Positions 7,378 to 15,087 are shown, numbered from the stretch's first letter. The stretch is 43,461 bases of DNA from Chloroflexota bacterium (GCA_005881495.1 VBHI01000071.1:1-43461); one strand, 5' to 3'. A program made the numbers and translations. Notes: generated by a model from the sequence alone, not told the origin.

Positions 7378-8370
7378 ATGGCGAAGAAAAAGAAGGATTA
7401 CGAGGCGCACGAGGCGGCGATACAATCCCTACTCGAACATGCTTCCCAAAGGGGATGGCAGTTTGTGGAGGAGAAGGAGATTGACTTTGGCTATCGCGTG
7501 GTGGTGTACGATGGCTTCACCAGGAATAATGTAGATTTCTACCCAAGTGGCAAGATTTTGATTCAGGGGAAACAAGGGGCCTTATGGGATGAGCTTGGCA
7601 GGTGGAAGGAAGAACGCAATACGGCAGCAGCACAAAAAACTGGGAAAGTGTCACTGCCTTTTGAAGATATGCCGCCAGTAGAGCAACCAGTACCAGTGGA
7701 GCAAGCTAACACGGCACCAAGCTCAAAACCTACGGCGAGAGAGAGTATTGTGTTAGGAATAGCGGGCAAGGAAGATTATTTTGGGCCACTGGTAATCAGC
7801 GCTATCCATGTGGATGCCTGGGCCGAAGCTCAGTTCAGTATGCTCGGGATACACGATGGTACACTGTTAAGCGACGAGCTTCTGCTGGCAAAGGCAGAAG
7901 AAATCAGGGCGATTTGTCCGTACACTCTCGTGGCGATCGGGCCTAGACGCTACAACGAGGCGTTTGCGAAAGTTCAGAGGCAGGATGGTGTCTGGGCCTG
8001 GGGCAATGTGCGGGCAATTGAGGCCATGCTGGAAAAGACGACGTGTAATATGGTGGTTGCGCGTCAGTTTGGCGATAAGGCTATCATAGAAACTGCATTG
8101 GGGAAGAAGGAGCGCCGCATTGCATTAGTACAGAGCGCGGATACTCAGGTGGATAGTGCTGTTGCAGCCGCTTCTATCGTTGCTGAGGCTGAATATGTGC
8201 GGTATATGGACCAGGTAGCGCAACGCGTTGGACAACATTTGCCGAGAGGGGTTGTTGACCAGGCGATCATAACAGTGGGTCGTGAGATTGTTGCAAAGGG
8301 TGGGAAGGAAGCGCTTGGGGAGGTGGCGAAGTTGCATTTTGGACTGACCCAGAAGATTTTTCAGTTATGA
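7378..8370 (+). CDS. RNase HIII-like protein lacking catalytic acids
   Basis: The layout is that of RNase HIII (RnhC): an N-terminal TBP-like substrate-binding domain (about residues 1-90, ending VDFYPSGKILIQGKQG), a linker of about 35 residues, then an RNase H fold. Family landmarks are clear: AGKEDYFGPLVISAIHVD, a YTLVAIGPRRYNEAF block and VDSAVAAASIVAEAEYVR. However, the expected G-x-D-E-A-G-K reads G-I-A-G-K, so the catalytic Asp-Glu pair is absent. The conserved DSK reads DGT, and the D-Q-F aspartate reads R-Q-F. Cleavage of RNA-DNA hybrids is therefore unlikely; hybrid binding may remain. ATG 7378, with AGGG seven bases before it, is preferred over a TTG 18 bases upstream. It is followed 16 bases later by nth. 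Confidence 0.8.
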   Translation: MAKKKKDYEAHEAAIQSLLEHASQRGWQFVEEKEIDFGYRVVVYDGFTRNNVDFYPSGKILIQGKQGALWDELGRWKEERNTAAAQKTGKVSLPFEDMPPVEQPVPVEQANTAPSSKPTARESIVLGIAGKEDYFGPLVISAIHVDAWAEAQFSMLGIHDGTLLSDELLLAKAEEIRAICPYTLVAIGPRRYNEAFAKVQRQDGVWAWGNVRAIEAMLEKTTCNMVVARQFGDKAIIETALGKKERRIALVQSADTQVDSAVAAASIVAEAEYVRYMDQVAQRVGQHLPRGVVDQAIITVGREIVAKGGKEALGEVAKLHFGLTQKIFQL

Positions 8371-8385
8371 GGGTAAGTATTAGGA

Positions 8386-9123
8386 GTGAAGCAAAAGGCA
8401 CACAGTGAGCGCAATGGCGCTGATTATGGGTATCCTTCGCCTGATGTTGAAGCTTTATCTGCGAAAGCCATCGAGGTAACGTTTCGGCTGACGGAAAAAT
8501 ATGGGGTGGAACCCTTCTCAAGCAAAGACCCGATGAGTATGCTTGTTGATATCATTCTGTCGCATCGCACACGCGATGAGCAGACGGCAGCGGCGTATGA
8601 TAATCTTTTACGACGGTTCGGCTCGTGGGAAGCGGTGCGGGATGCGCCGACGAGCGAGGTGCAGGAGACGATAGCGAATGTCAACTTTCCTGAGGTGAAA
8701 GCGCCACGCCTACAGGCATTGATGCGCCGTATTACTGAAGAACGCGGTGAACTCAAGCTTGATTTTCTGCGGGATCTCCCTACGGAGGAGGGCGCTGCGT
8801 GGCTCAGTCGCCTGGAGGGGGTTGGTCCGAAAACAACGGCGTGTGTGCTGCTGTTCAGTTGTCAGAAACCTTTGCTGCCGGTAGATGTGCATGTGCACAG
8901 GGTTTCGATACGGTTGGGCCTAATTGGTAAAAAGGTGACAGCGGACCAGGCACACGAGCTCTTGCAGGCGTTGTTGCCGCAGGATGCGCGCAGTATTTAC
9001 AATTTTCACAAGGCGTTACTGAGGCATGGGCAGCGGATCTGTGTGTATGAGCATCCGCGCTGTAACCAATGCGTGGTGACGGATTTGTGTGACTACTATA
9101 AAACGGTAGTGAAACCACAGTGA
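8386..9123 (+). CDS. nth: endonuclease III (DNA glycosylase/AP lyase)
   Basis: A base-excision-repair enzyme that removes oxidised pyrimidines and nicks at abasic sites. The helix-hairpin-helix LEGVGPKTTACVLL contains the catalytic Lys. PVDVHVHRVSIRLGL contains the catalytic Asp. The C-terminus has the [4Fe-4S] cluster spacing C-x6-C-x2-C-x5-C (CVYEHPRCNQCVVTDLC). The length of 245 is normal for the family. The start is GTG at 8386, with only a GAGGG about 12 bases upstream; no better start exists before the conserved region. The gene forms a pair with the RNase HIII-like gene. The IscB element begins within a few bases of its stop codon, so nth has survived the insertion intact. Confidence 0.92.
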   Translation: MKQKAHSERNGADYGYPSPDVEALSAKAIEVTFRLTEKYGVEPFSSKDPMSMLVDIILSHRTRDEQTAAAYDNLLRRFGSWEAVRDAPTSEVQETIANVNFPEVKAPRLQALMRRITEERGELKLDFLRDLPTEEGAAWLSRLEGVGPKTTACVLLFSCQKPLLPVDVHVHRVSIRLGLIGKKVTADQAHELLQALLPQDARSIYNFHKALLRHGQRICVYEHPRCNQCVVTDLCDYYKTVVKPQ

Positions 9124-9127
9124 ACTA

Positions 9128-9150
9128 CCGCTGAGCTAAAGACTCAGCGG
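9128..9150 (+). repeat. left-end hairpin of the IscB element
   Basis: A perfect 8-bp stem with loop CTAAAGA. It matches the right-end hairpin at 11035 in stem length, loop length and six of seven loop bases. Y1 transposases of this family recognise such subterminal hairpins in single-stranded DNA. Confidence 0.8.
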
Positions 9151-9409
9151 CTTCTTCGGAAGCCTGAGTTCACCAGACTCAGCCGCAGAAATGCGAGCTA
9201 CGTTAGATGGGTCATGACACCTGCGGTTGACGCATCAGACCGCTGCTCTGTCGCCTGGAGTTAAGTAGACCTGGGGAAAGGGTCGGTGCTCCAGGCGCAA
9301 AAAGCCTTTCTAACATGGTCGAGATGAGGCCGGATTCCATGCATGGTCACAGTGCGTGGATACGCATCACCTGCGCAAGCAGAGCATTTTTCCGAAAGGA
9401 ATGTGTTTC
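9128..9409 (+). ncRNA. candidate IscB omega-RNA scaffold
   Basis: IscB guide RNAs are encoded immediately upstream of iscB, with the guide at the 5' end read from the left flank. This 280-base region is rich in helices: GGCTTC-TTCG-GAAGCC (9149-9164, a UUCG tetraloop), CTGAG/CTCAG (9164-9182), CCGCAG/CTGCGG (9183-9188 with 9221-9226), and CGCCTGGAG/CTCCAGGCG (9252-9260 with 9289-9297) enclosing GACC/GGTC. The guide would come from the end of nth. Boundaries are by analogy. Confidence 0.7.
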
Positions 9410-10729
9410 ATGAATATGGTGTATGTGTTTTCACCAGAGAGGGCACCACTGATGCCCTGTTCGGGTGTCATGGCCCGCTTGTTACTCAAACAAGGAAAAG
9501 CCAAAGTGGTACACAGAACACCCTTTACGATCCAACTGCTTTCTCAGCCAGAGAACACCTACACGCAACCATTGACACTTGGGGTGGATACAGGCAGTTC
9601 CTTGATGGGTTCGGCTGTGGCAGATGAAAACGGGAATGTTCTCTATCTTTCTGAGGTGGAAATCCGCAATGATATAGCCCGGACGATGAGAGAGCGAGCG
9701 GCGTCTCGCCGAAATCGTCGCAACCGAAAAACAAGATACCGGCCTGCACGATGGCTGAATCGAAAAAACTCCATCAAGAAGGAACGATTTTCCCCCACCA
9801 TGACGAGCAAAATCGACGCTCATCTGCGAGAAATGCGCTTTGTCCAGTCGTTATTGCCTATCACATCCATGGTGCTTGAAACGGGAACCTTTGATCCCCA
9901 TGCCTTAAAAAATCCAGAAGTGTTGCAGAACAAGTGGCTGTATCAAAAAGGGATCAACTACGGCTACGCTCATACCAAAGCCTACGTGCTCACCCGAGAT
10001 GGTTATACCTGTCAACACTGTCAGGGAAAATCGAAGGATCAACGTTTGGAAGTTCACCATCTCGTTTTTCGCAGCGAACACGGAAGCGATGAGGAAGCGA
10101 ATCTCTTGACACTTTGCAAAACCTGCCATGATGGCCTGCATGCTGGCACCGTCACACTCAAGCAGGCAGGGAAGAGGAAAGGCAATCTGCTTCATCCTAC
10201 CCAGATGAACAGCATTCGTAACCAGCTGCTCCAACGGGTGCAAGCAGAGGAAACGTGGGGCTTTGTGACCAAAGAACATCGCCACTTTCTCGGGCTTCTG
10301 AAAGAACATCTCTTTGATGCAACGGTCATTGCGACGCGAGGAGCAAAGCCCATTTTTCAAACAAACAGCGCGCTGCTGAAAAAATGTGTTCCCGATGGGG
10401 ATTACCAGCAAACCAAAGGCGTTCGCAGTACACAACGCATACCCACAGGCAAAATCGCAGGCTTCCGTAAGTTTGATAAGGTTCACTATCTCGGTCAAGA
10501 GTACTTCATCAAGGGCAGGATGGCAACAGGATATGCCATCCTCATGGATATTCAAGGGCACAAGCTGACTTTGAAACCCATCCCAAAGTTTGAGCAAATG
10601 AAGAGAGTAAGCGCCCGTTCATCATGGATTATTCATCAAAGAACCATTCCAAGTTTCTCATCGCCTCTCACCTCATCTTCGTCTGTAAATACAGGAAAAA
10701 GCTCTGGATTCCCTATGGAAAGGTGGTAA
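9410..10729 (+). CDS. iscB: IscB RNA-guided nuclease (RuvC-HNH, Cas9 ancestor-like)
   Basis: An omega-RNA-guided DNA endonuclease related to Cas9. Counting from ATG 9410, the PLMP domain is at residues 13-16 (RAPLMPC). RuvC-I is LGVDTGSS with Asp60. An Arg-rich bridge helix (ASRRNRRNRKTRYR) covers about 98-111, and RuvC-II is MVLETGTFD with Glu157. The HNH domain carries two CxxC zinc pairs and the HH at 216-217 in LEVHHLVFRSEHG, then NLLTLC and CHDGLH. RuvC-III is HLFDATVIATRG. All catalytic residues are present. The start could be 9401, 9410 or 9416; 9410 has AAAGGA about ten bases upstream. The last 35 or so residues overlap tnpA in another frame and look unlike a normal IscB tail. Confidence 0.93.
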   Translation: MNMVYVFSPERAPLMPCSGVMARLLLKQGKAKVVHRTPFTIQLLSQPENTYTQPLTLGVDTGSSLMGSAVADENGNVLYLSEVEIRNDIARTMRERAASRRNRRNRKTRYRPARWLNRKNSIKKERFSPTMTSKIDAHLREMRFVQSLLPITSMVLETGTFDPHALKNPEVLQNKWLYQKGINYGYAHTKAYVLTRDGYTCQHCQGKSKDQRLEVHHLVFRSEHGSDEEANLLTLCKTCHDGLHAGTVTLKQAGKRKGNLLHPTQMNSIRNQLLQRVQAEETWGFVTKEHRHFLGLLKEHLFDATVIATRGAKPIFQTNSALLKKCVPDGDYQQTKGVRSTQRIPTGKIAGFRKFDKVHYLGQEYFIKGRMATGYAILMDIQGHKLTLKPIPKFEQMKRVSARSSWIIHQRTIPSFSSPLTSSSSVNTGKSSGFPMERW

Positions 10730-11019
10730 AAAGCCTCTTTGAAGAGATGGGAGCACGATCTGATTTTTCTTTTGAAACGATGGAGGTCGATCAAGATCAC
10801 ATGCAGTGTTTGGTGAAAAGCGAACCTGGTATCTCACCCCTGGCGATTGTGCACAGATGGAATCAAGAATCTACTGCTCGGCTTCGGAGAACTTATGAGA
10901 AGGATTTACAACGGCATTTCTGGAAAGAACGTACTTTTTGGAGTGACGGATATTTCTGCTGCACTATTGGTAATGCCAGTGAGGAGGCCATTCGTCACTA
11001 CATTGCCAACCAAGGCTAA
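10624..11019 (+). CDS. tnpA: IS200-like Y1 transposase with HMQ in place of HUH
   Basis: A single-strand transposase of the IS200/IS605 type, expected to cut and join the element's hairpin ends as a dimer. MDYSSKNHSKF and HLIFVCKYRKKLW match the family N-terminus. EVDQDHMQCLVKSEP is where the metal-binding His-hydrophobic-His motif belongs, but here it reads His-Met-Gln. The C-terminal helix AIRHYIANQG supplies the nucleophilic Tyr followed by the conserved Gln. The length of 131 is typical, and the N-terminal match supports this start. The gene begins 106 bases before the iscB stop, in a different frame. Gln at the second position occurs in some HUH superfamily members, so activity is not excluded. 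Confidence 0.88.
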   Translation: MDYSSKNHSKFLIASHLIFVCKYRKKLWIPYGKVVKSLFEEMGARSDFSFETMEVDQDHMQCLVKSEPGISPLAIVHRWNQESTARLRRTYEKDLQRHFWKERTFWSDGYFCCTIGNASEEAIRHYIANQG

Positions 11020-11034
11020 AAGACAGCGATTCAT

Positions 11035-11057
11035 CCACGAGGCTGAAGACCTCGTGG
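11035..11057 (+). terminator. right-end hairpin of the IscB element, terminator-like
   Basis: CCACGAGG-CTGAAGA-CCTCGTGG followed by TTTTCT. It is the partner of the left-end hairpin at 9128 and, with its T-tract, could also stop iscB-tnpA transcription. An ATAAA lies at 11076-11080 just outside. Confidence 0.75.
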
Positions 11058-11227
11058 TTTTCTCGCCAAGTTTTTATAAAAACTACTTGTAAGGATACTG
11101 TTGGTAGTTGCCAAACTGATTTATGCAGTGAGGTGGAACGAGACGAGGTTAGGTATGCGTCACCAGTGTTTCTGATTAGGAACGATCACTCGCTGGGCTC
11201 GCGAATCAGAAGGAAAGAAGAACTACC

Positions 11228-12301
11228 ATGGAGAAGGAAGCACGACAATTACGAATTGGGGTACTCGGCTGTGGGCCGATTGCGCAGGCTGCCCACTTTG
11301 AAGCCTGTCGCAGAGCGCGCAACGCCGAGTTGTATGCCATCTGCGATCTGGCAGAAGATCTGGTGACCAGGATGTCCGCCATCCACGAGCCCCACGTGAC
11401 CTATCAGGACTACGGCGCGATGTTGGCTGATCCACAGGTGGAGGCGGTCATTGTTGCCACAGCTGACCAATTCCATGTGGAGCATGCTTCCAGGGCTCTT
11501 GCCGCAGGGAAGCATGTGCTGGTGGAAAAACCACTTGGCGTCACCGTCGAGGAGTGCGAAGCGTTACGTGAGCAAGTGCAAAGGTCTGGACTGCTGGTAC
11601 AGGTTGGGACGATGAAGCGGTTTGACCCAGGCATTGCCTTCGCACGTCAGTTCATCAAGGAAGGTATGGGGCAGTTGCTCGCGCTCAAAGCATGGTACTG
11701 CGACTCGACGTATCGGTACACTATGACGGACAACCTTCAGCCCATCCTGGTCACCAGCGCTCGCGCCAGGCGACCAGCCGGCGATCCGAAAGCAAACAAG
11801 CGACGCTACTATCTCTTAGGCCACGGGAGCCATCTCGTCGATACGGCCCGCTTTCTGGGAGGTGAGATCGTGCGCGTCCAGGCCAGGCTCATTGAGAAGT
11901 TCGGAGCGTATTGCTGGTTTGTCGCTACTGAATTTGCCGATGGCAGTGTGGGACACCTTGATTTGACGATGGCGGTGCGGATGGACTGGCATGAGGGCTT
12001 TCAGGTGTACGGTGAGTACGGCAGCGTGGTTGGCAAGACCCCGAATCCCTGGTATCTGCGCTCGAGTGAGGTGGAGTGCTTCAGCGTGCGTGATGGGCAG
12101 TACCATCGGGTGCTTGGTGCGGATGCACATGTCTATAAACTGCAGCTTGAGGGCTTCGCGGACACGATTCTGCATGGTACGCCTCTGCATGGTGCAAGTA
12201 TCGAAGACGGCGTGGCAGCGCTGCGGGCTCTCGTCGCGATCTCGCGCTCTGTCGAAACGGGAGCATGGATTACATTGGCCGATGTGACAGGAGGCGTGTG
12301 A
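11228..12301 (+). CDS. Gfo/Idh/MocA-family NAD(P)-dependent oxidoreductase
   Basis: A sugar or inositol dehydrogenase-type oxidoreductase. The N-terminal Rossmann fold has RIGVLGCGPIAQAAH (residues 9-23), and AVIVATADQFHVEHA leads to VLVEKPLGVT, whose Lys is the conserved catalytic residue of the family. The second domain holds GHGSHLVDTARFLGG with the His/Asp pair expected in the active site. The length of 357 is normal. The start ATG 11228 follows an AAAGAAGAA stretch. It overlaps the next gene by one base (TGATG), indicating an operon. Substrate is not readable from sequence; with a TIM-barrel isomerase and a hydrolase next door, a sugar or sugar-acid breakdown role is a fair inference. 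Confidence 0.88.
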   Translation: MEKEARQLRIGVLGCGPIAQAAHFEACRRARNAELYAICDLAEDLVTRMSAIHEPHVTYQDYGAMLADPQVEAVIVATADQFHVEHASRALAAGKHVLVEKPLGVTVEECEALREQVQRSGLLVQVGTMKRFDPGIAFARQFIKEGMGQLLALKAWYCDSTYRYTMTDNLQPILVTSARARRPAGDPKANKRRYYLLGHGSHLVDTARFLGGEIVRVQARLIEKFGAYCWFVATEFADGSVGHLDLTMAVRMDWHEGFQVYGEYGSVVGKTPNPWYLRSSEVECFSVRDGQYHRVLGADAHVYKLQLEGFADTILHGTPLHGASIEDGVAALRALVAISRSVETGAWITLADVTGGV

Positions 12302-13128
12302 TGCGACTGGGGATTTTCGCCAGGACGTTTTCCCGCCCAACGGTGGAAGGGGTATTCGATGCTGTGAGAGAACATCAATTGGACTGCGTCCAGTTCAATA
12401 TGGCCTGTGCAGGTCTGCCGACGCTCCCAGATGACATCGCTCCTTCCCTCTCAATCCGTATTCATGAGGCATCGATGAGCAGAGGCATTGAAATCGCAGC
12501 GGTTTCTGGAACCTACAATATGGCCCATCCAGCCCCCGAGGTGCGTCAAGCAGGCTTACGCCGATTGCGGACACTGGCCTCGGCCTGTCATGGAATGGGA
12601 ACCTCTGTGATCACTCTCTGTACCGGTACGCGCGACCCCGAAAACATGTGGCGTTGGCATCCAGAGAACGCATCTTCCCAAGCCTGGTCAGATCTGCTGT
12701 CCTCGATGGAGGCTGCGCTGCGGATAGCCGAGGAAGAGCAGGTGACGCTGGCCATTGAACCAGAGCGGGCAAACGTTGTGAATACAGCAGCAAAGGGCCA
12801 TGCGCTGCTTGCGGCGATGCAGTCTTCACGCCTCAAGGTGGTGATCGACCCCGCGAATCTGATCGTTCCAGGCGATGAACACCAGATGAGCCAGGTACTT
12901 GATGAGGCGTTCGACCTGCTCGGGGAGTACATCGTCATCGCCCATGCCAAAGATCGAGGCGCCGACGATACCTTCCATGCTGCCGGAGGAGGCATCCTCG
13001 ATTACGATCATTACGTGCGTCTGCTTCGGGCGGCGGCCTTCGATGGTCCCTTCATCCTTCACGGTCTCACTGAAGGGCAGATTGATGCTGCCCTTCAATT
13101 CCTCCGTGACAAGCTTCAGAGGAGATAG
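12301..13128 (+). CDS. xylose-isomerase-like TIM-barrel sugar isomerase/epimerase
   Basis: Belongs to the AP-endonuclease-2/xylose-isomerase-like TIM-barrel group (sugar phosphate isomerase/epimerase, IolE/IolI type). It starts MRLGIFARTF, the usual first barrel strand. VTLAIEPERANVV carries a metal-ligand Glu, LKVVIDPANLI an Asp, YIVIAHAKDRG a His, and the final LHGLTEGQ the region of the last ligand. The length is 275. The start is taken at ATG 12301 because GGAGG lies eight bases upstream and the codon overlaps the stop of the preceding gene; an in-frame upstream ATG lies inside that gene. It is probably translationally coupled to the oxidoreductase. The substrate is unknown. Confidence 0.85.
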   Translation: MRLGIFARTFSRPTVEGVFDAVREHQLDCVQFNMACAGLPTLPDDIAPSLSIRIHEASMSRGIEIAAVSGTYNMAHPAPEVRQAGLRRLRTLASACHGMGTSVITLCTGTRDPENMWRWHPENASSQAWSDLLSSMEAALRIAEEEQVTLAIEPERANVVNTAAKGHALLAAMQSSRLKVVIDPANLIVPGDEHQMSQVLDEAFDLLGEYIVIAHAKDRGADDTFHAAGGGILDYDHYVRLLRAAAFDGPFILHGLTEGQIDAALQFLRDKLQRR

Positions 13129-13134
13129 TAACAC

Positions 13135-13938
13135 ATGCCGTTCTTTCACTCCGACACTATTCTGTTCCATTACCTGGACCTGGGTAAAGGGGTTCCCTTC
13201 GTATTCCAGCATGGGATGGGTGGCGATGTCCATCAGATCCAAGATCTGTTCGAGCCACCGATACCGTTTCGTCTCCTCACGCTGGACTGCCGGGGGCATG
13301 GCGAAACCAGGCCAGTAGGTGATCCTACGCACCTTGGCTTCGCTTCATTCGCCGATGATCTCCTGGCAATGATTGACATGCTCCACCTCCAGCAGATCGC
13401 CGTCGGCGGCATCTCGATGGGAGCTGCCGTTGCACTCAACTTCGCCCTGCGCTATCCACAACGGGTTCTGGGTCTAGTGCTGGTGCGACCTGCATGGTTG
13501 AATGAACCCCTTCCAGTGAATCTCCGGGTGTATTCACGTATCGCTGCCCTGATCCGACATTATGGAGCTGTTCAAGGACTCGAACACTTTAAACTCACCG
13601 AGGAGTACCTGGAGGTACAATGCGCCTCTCCAATGACGGCGGACTCATTGCGCAGACAATTTACCCGACCACAGGCTGAGGAAGCTGTGGACATACTCGA
13701 ATGCCTGCCTCAAGATGCTCCCAATAGAGAGCAAGAAGACTGGACGCGCATCCCTGTTCCGACTCTGATCCTGGCGAATGAATACGATCCTCTTCATCCC
13801 TTTGGATATGGTGAAGTTCTCGCCCACTCCATCCCAGGCGCTATCTTGGAGAAGGTGACGCCGAAGGCTGTCGATGCTCATCAGCATGCGCGGGATATTC
13901 AGCGTGCCATTGAACGCTTCCTCGGAAGTGCACTGTGA
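13135..13938 (+). CDS. alpha/beta-hydrolase
   Basis: A serine hydrolase of the alpha/beta fold, third gene of the oxidoreductase-isomerase operon and six bases after it. VPFVFQHGMGGD is the oxyanion strand and LLTLDCRGHGETRP a typical second motif. The nucleophile elbow is GGISMGAA (Ser about residue 101). LILANEYDPLHP holds the acid, and DAHQHARDI near the C-terminus the His. The length of 267 is standard. It could be a lactonase or esterase that opens a sugar lactone made by the upstream dehydrogenase; that is inference from context. No signal peptide is seen, so it acts in the cytoplasm. Confidence 0.85.
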   Translation: MPFFHSDTILFHYLDLGKGVPFVFQHGMGGDVHQIQDLFEPPIPFRLLTLDCRGHGETRPVGDPTHLGFASFADDLLAMIDMLHLQQIAVGGISMGAAVALNFALRYPQRVLGLVLVRPAWLNEPLPVNLRVYSRIAALIRHYGAVQGLEHFKLTEEYLEVQCASPMTADSLRRQFTRPQAEEAVDILECLPQDAPNREQEDWTRIPVPTLILANEYDPLHPFGYGEVLAHSIPGAILEKVTPKAVDAHQHARDIQRAIERFLGSAL

Positions 13939-14020
13939 GCTACGGAGGCAGACGTCAATCGTTTTTCGTCTTCGTACGCAACCAAAAGCGAGAGGAGCCT
14001 CTTTTCCTACCTTGCGTGCA

Positions 14021-14040
14021 GCCTGACTGGCCAGTCAGGC
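14021..14040. repeat. perfect 20-bp palindrome between convergent genes
   Basis: GCCTGACTGG immediately followed by CCAGTCAGGC, with no spacer. It lies between the converging hydrolase and sigma-factor genes. It could serve both strands as a terminator, though no T-tract follows, or be a protein-binding site. Confidence 0.7.
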
Positions 14041-14053
14041 GTGTCTTGCTGCG

Positions 14054-14857
14054 TTACCGCTGGAATTCAAGAGCGAACCGGCAGCGAATATACTCTGCGT
14101 TCCGCAGCAGACGCTCGAAAATGTTTCGCCGCAGAAAATAGATTTCCCGCACTTCGTTGAACTCCTGTGGACAGAATCGAACAATTTCTCTAGGTTTGAG
14201 ATGGCAATGAAAGAGCAAGTAGGCCACACGCCGTTGACGTCCCTCGGGTATCAGGCTGCGAATAACCTCCCACAACCCGCTACCATTCTCTTGCTCTTCC
14301 GTTAATGGTTCTCCTGGTTCACCAGGCTCTGGCAGCGGGACCTGCTGCGGTCGCGAGTAGGTTCGCAGCGTATCGATAATCGCACCATGCAGACTTGCAC
14401 GTAAATACCGCAGCACAGCGGCCAGTGTCTTAAATTCGATTTCCTCGTTCCCGACCGTTGCCTGCCAAAACCGCGCAAATGCCTGAGCTACGTAGTTCTC
14501 TTCACTATCAAAGCGGCACGCTGCTTCTCTCATTGGATGAACGCGCATCCAATAAAGGACGGTCTGATTGAAACGCTGCTGCACCACTTCCCAGGCCAGG
14601 GGGTCGCGCTGCATCAATGCGCGATGGAAGAGCTCCAGGCAATATTGTTTGCTGGAAGGCGCGCCACAGCGATAGTTGTTGAACTCGCTCATACAGTGAT
14701 TGGCAAGCTCTGAGGTGCTCAGCAATGCAACCGGGTGAGCTATAGGTTCTGGAAGAGAGGGGGGCTGCTGCGAAAGGTCTGGAACGTCGCGACTGAGGTC
14801 ACTGTTGGCTCTCTCCGAGTCGTTAACAGAATTGAGTGTTTTGATCTGTCGAGCCAT
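14054..14857 (-). CDS. sigma-70-like RNA polymerase sigma factor
   Basis: A divergent sigma-70/ECF-like protein of 267 residues. After a 60-residue Ser/Pro-rich lead, region 2 is recognisable: DPLAWEVVQQRFNQTVLYWM, then YVAQAFARFWQA and LAAVLRYLRASLHGAIIDTL. A PLPEPGEPGEPLTEEQ linker leads to a region-4-like helical part (LIPEGRQRRVAYLLFHCHLK, then EIVRFCPQEF). Such proteins are numerous in Ktedonobacteria (from memory). The start has GAGGAG nine bases upstream. It lies about 230 bases downstream of the STAND regulator on the same strand. That gap contains an ACGTA-N6-TACGT inverted repeat (15011-15026). What promoters it reads is unknown. Confidence 0.7.
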   Translation of the reverse strand: MARQIKTLNSVNDSERANSDLSRDVPDLSQQPPSLPEPIAHPVALLSTSELANHCMSEFNNYRCGAPSSKQYCLELFHRALMQRDPLAWEVVQQRFNQTVLYWMRVHPMREAACRFDSEENYVAQAFARFWQATVGNEEIEFKTLAAVLRYLRASLHGAIIDTLRTYSRPQQVPLPEPGEPGEPLTEEQENGSGLWEVIRSLIPEGRQRRVAYLLFHCHLKPREIVRFCPQEFNEVREIYFLRRNIFERLLRNAEYIRCRFALEFQR

Positions 14858-15087
14858 GGGAGAATGCTCCTCTTCAAGTTTTCTTTACTGTCTTTCCAAC
14901 CAGGCTTATTGCTAGCGGCTCAGCCAATGCTGATCCTTTCAAAGATGTGAACAATTCAGTATTTGATTTGAAGTGTATCTGATAAAAGGTTGTAGCACTA
15001 GCGTGAAATAACGTATTCTATTACGTATTTGTGCGAAACCACGGTGAGGGTTTCTACGTGGGCGGCGAAAAGAGGGGCGCAATAACG

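Larger units (their letters stand above)
9128..11057 (+). mobile_element. IscB (IS200/IS605-superfamily) OMEGA transposon
   Basis: A compact element with a left hairpin CCGCTGAG-CTAAAGA-CTCAGCGG, a structured non-coding region, iscB, an overlapping Y1 transposase, and a right hairpin CCACGAGG-CTGAAGA-CCTCGTGG. The stems differ, but both are 8 bp with a 7-base loop, and the loops differ by one base. That argues the two are the paired ends recognised by one TnpA. Such elements insert without target duplication. The exact cleavage points lie a few bases outside the hairpins and cannot be fixed here. The left end lies just beyond the nth stop codon. Confidence 0.85.

Noticed and set aside
9905..10597. 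Long open frame antisense to iscB
   Set aside because: It mirrors the codon pattern of iscB, has no family features and no ribosome-binding site.
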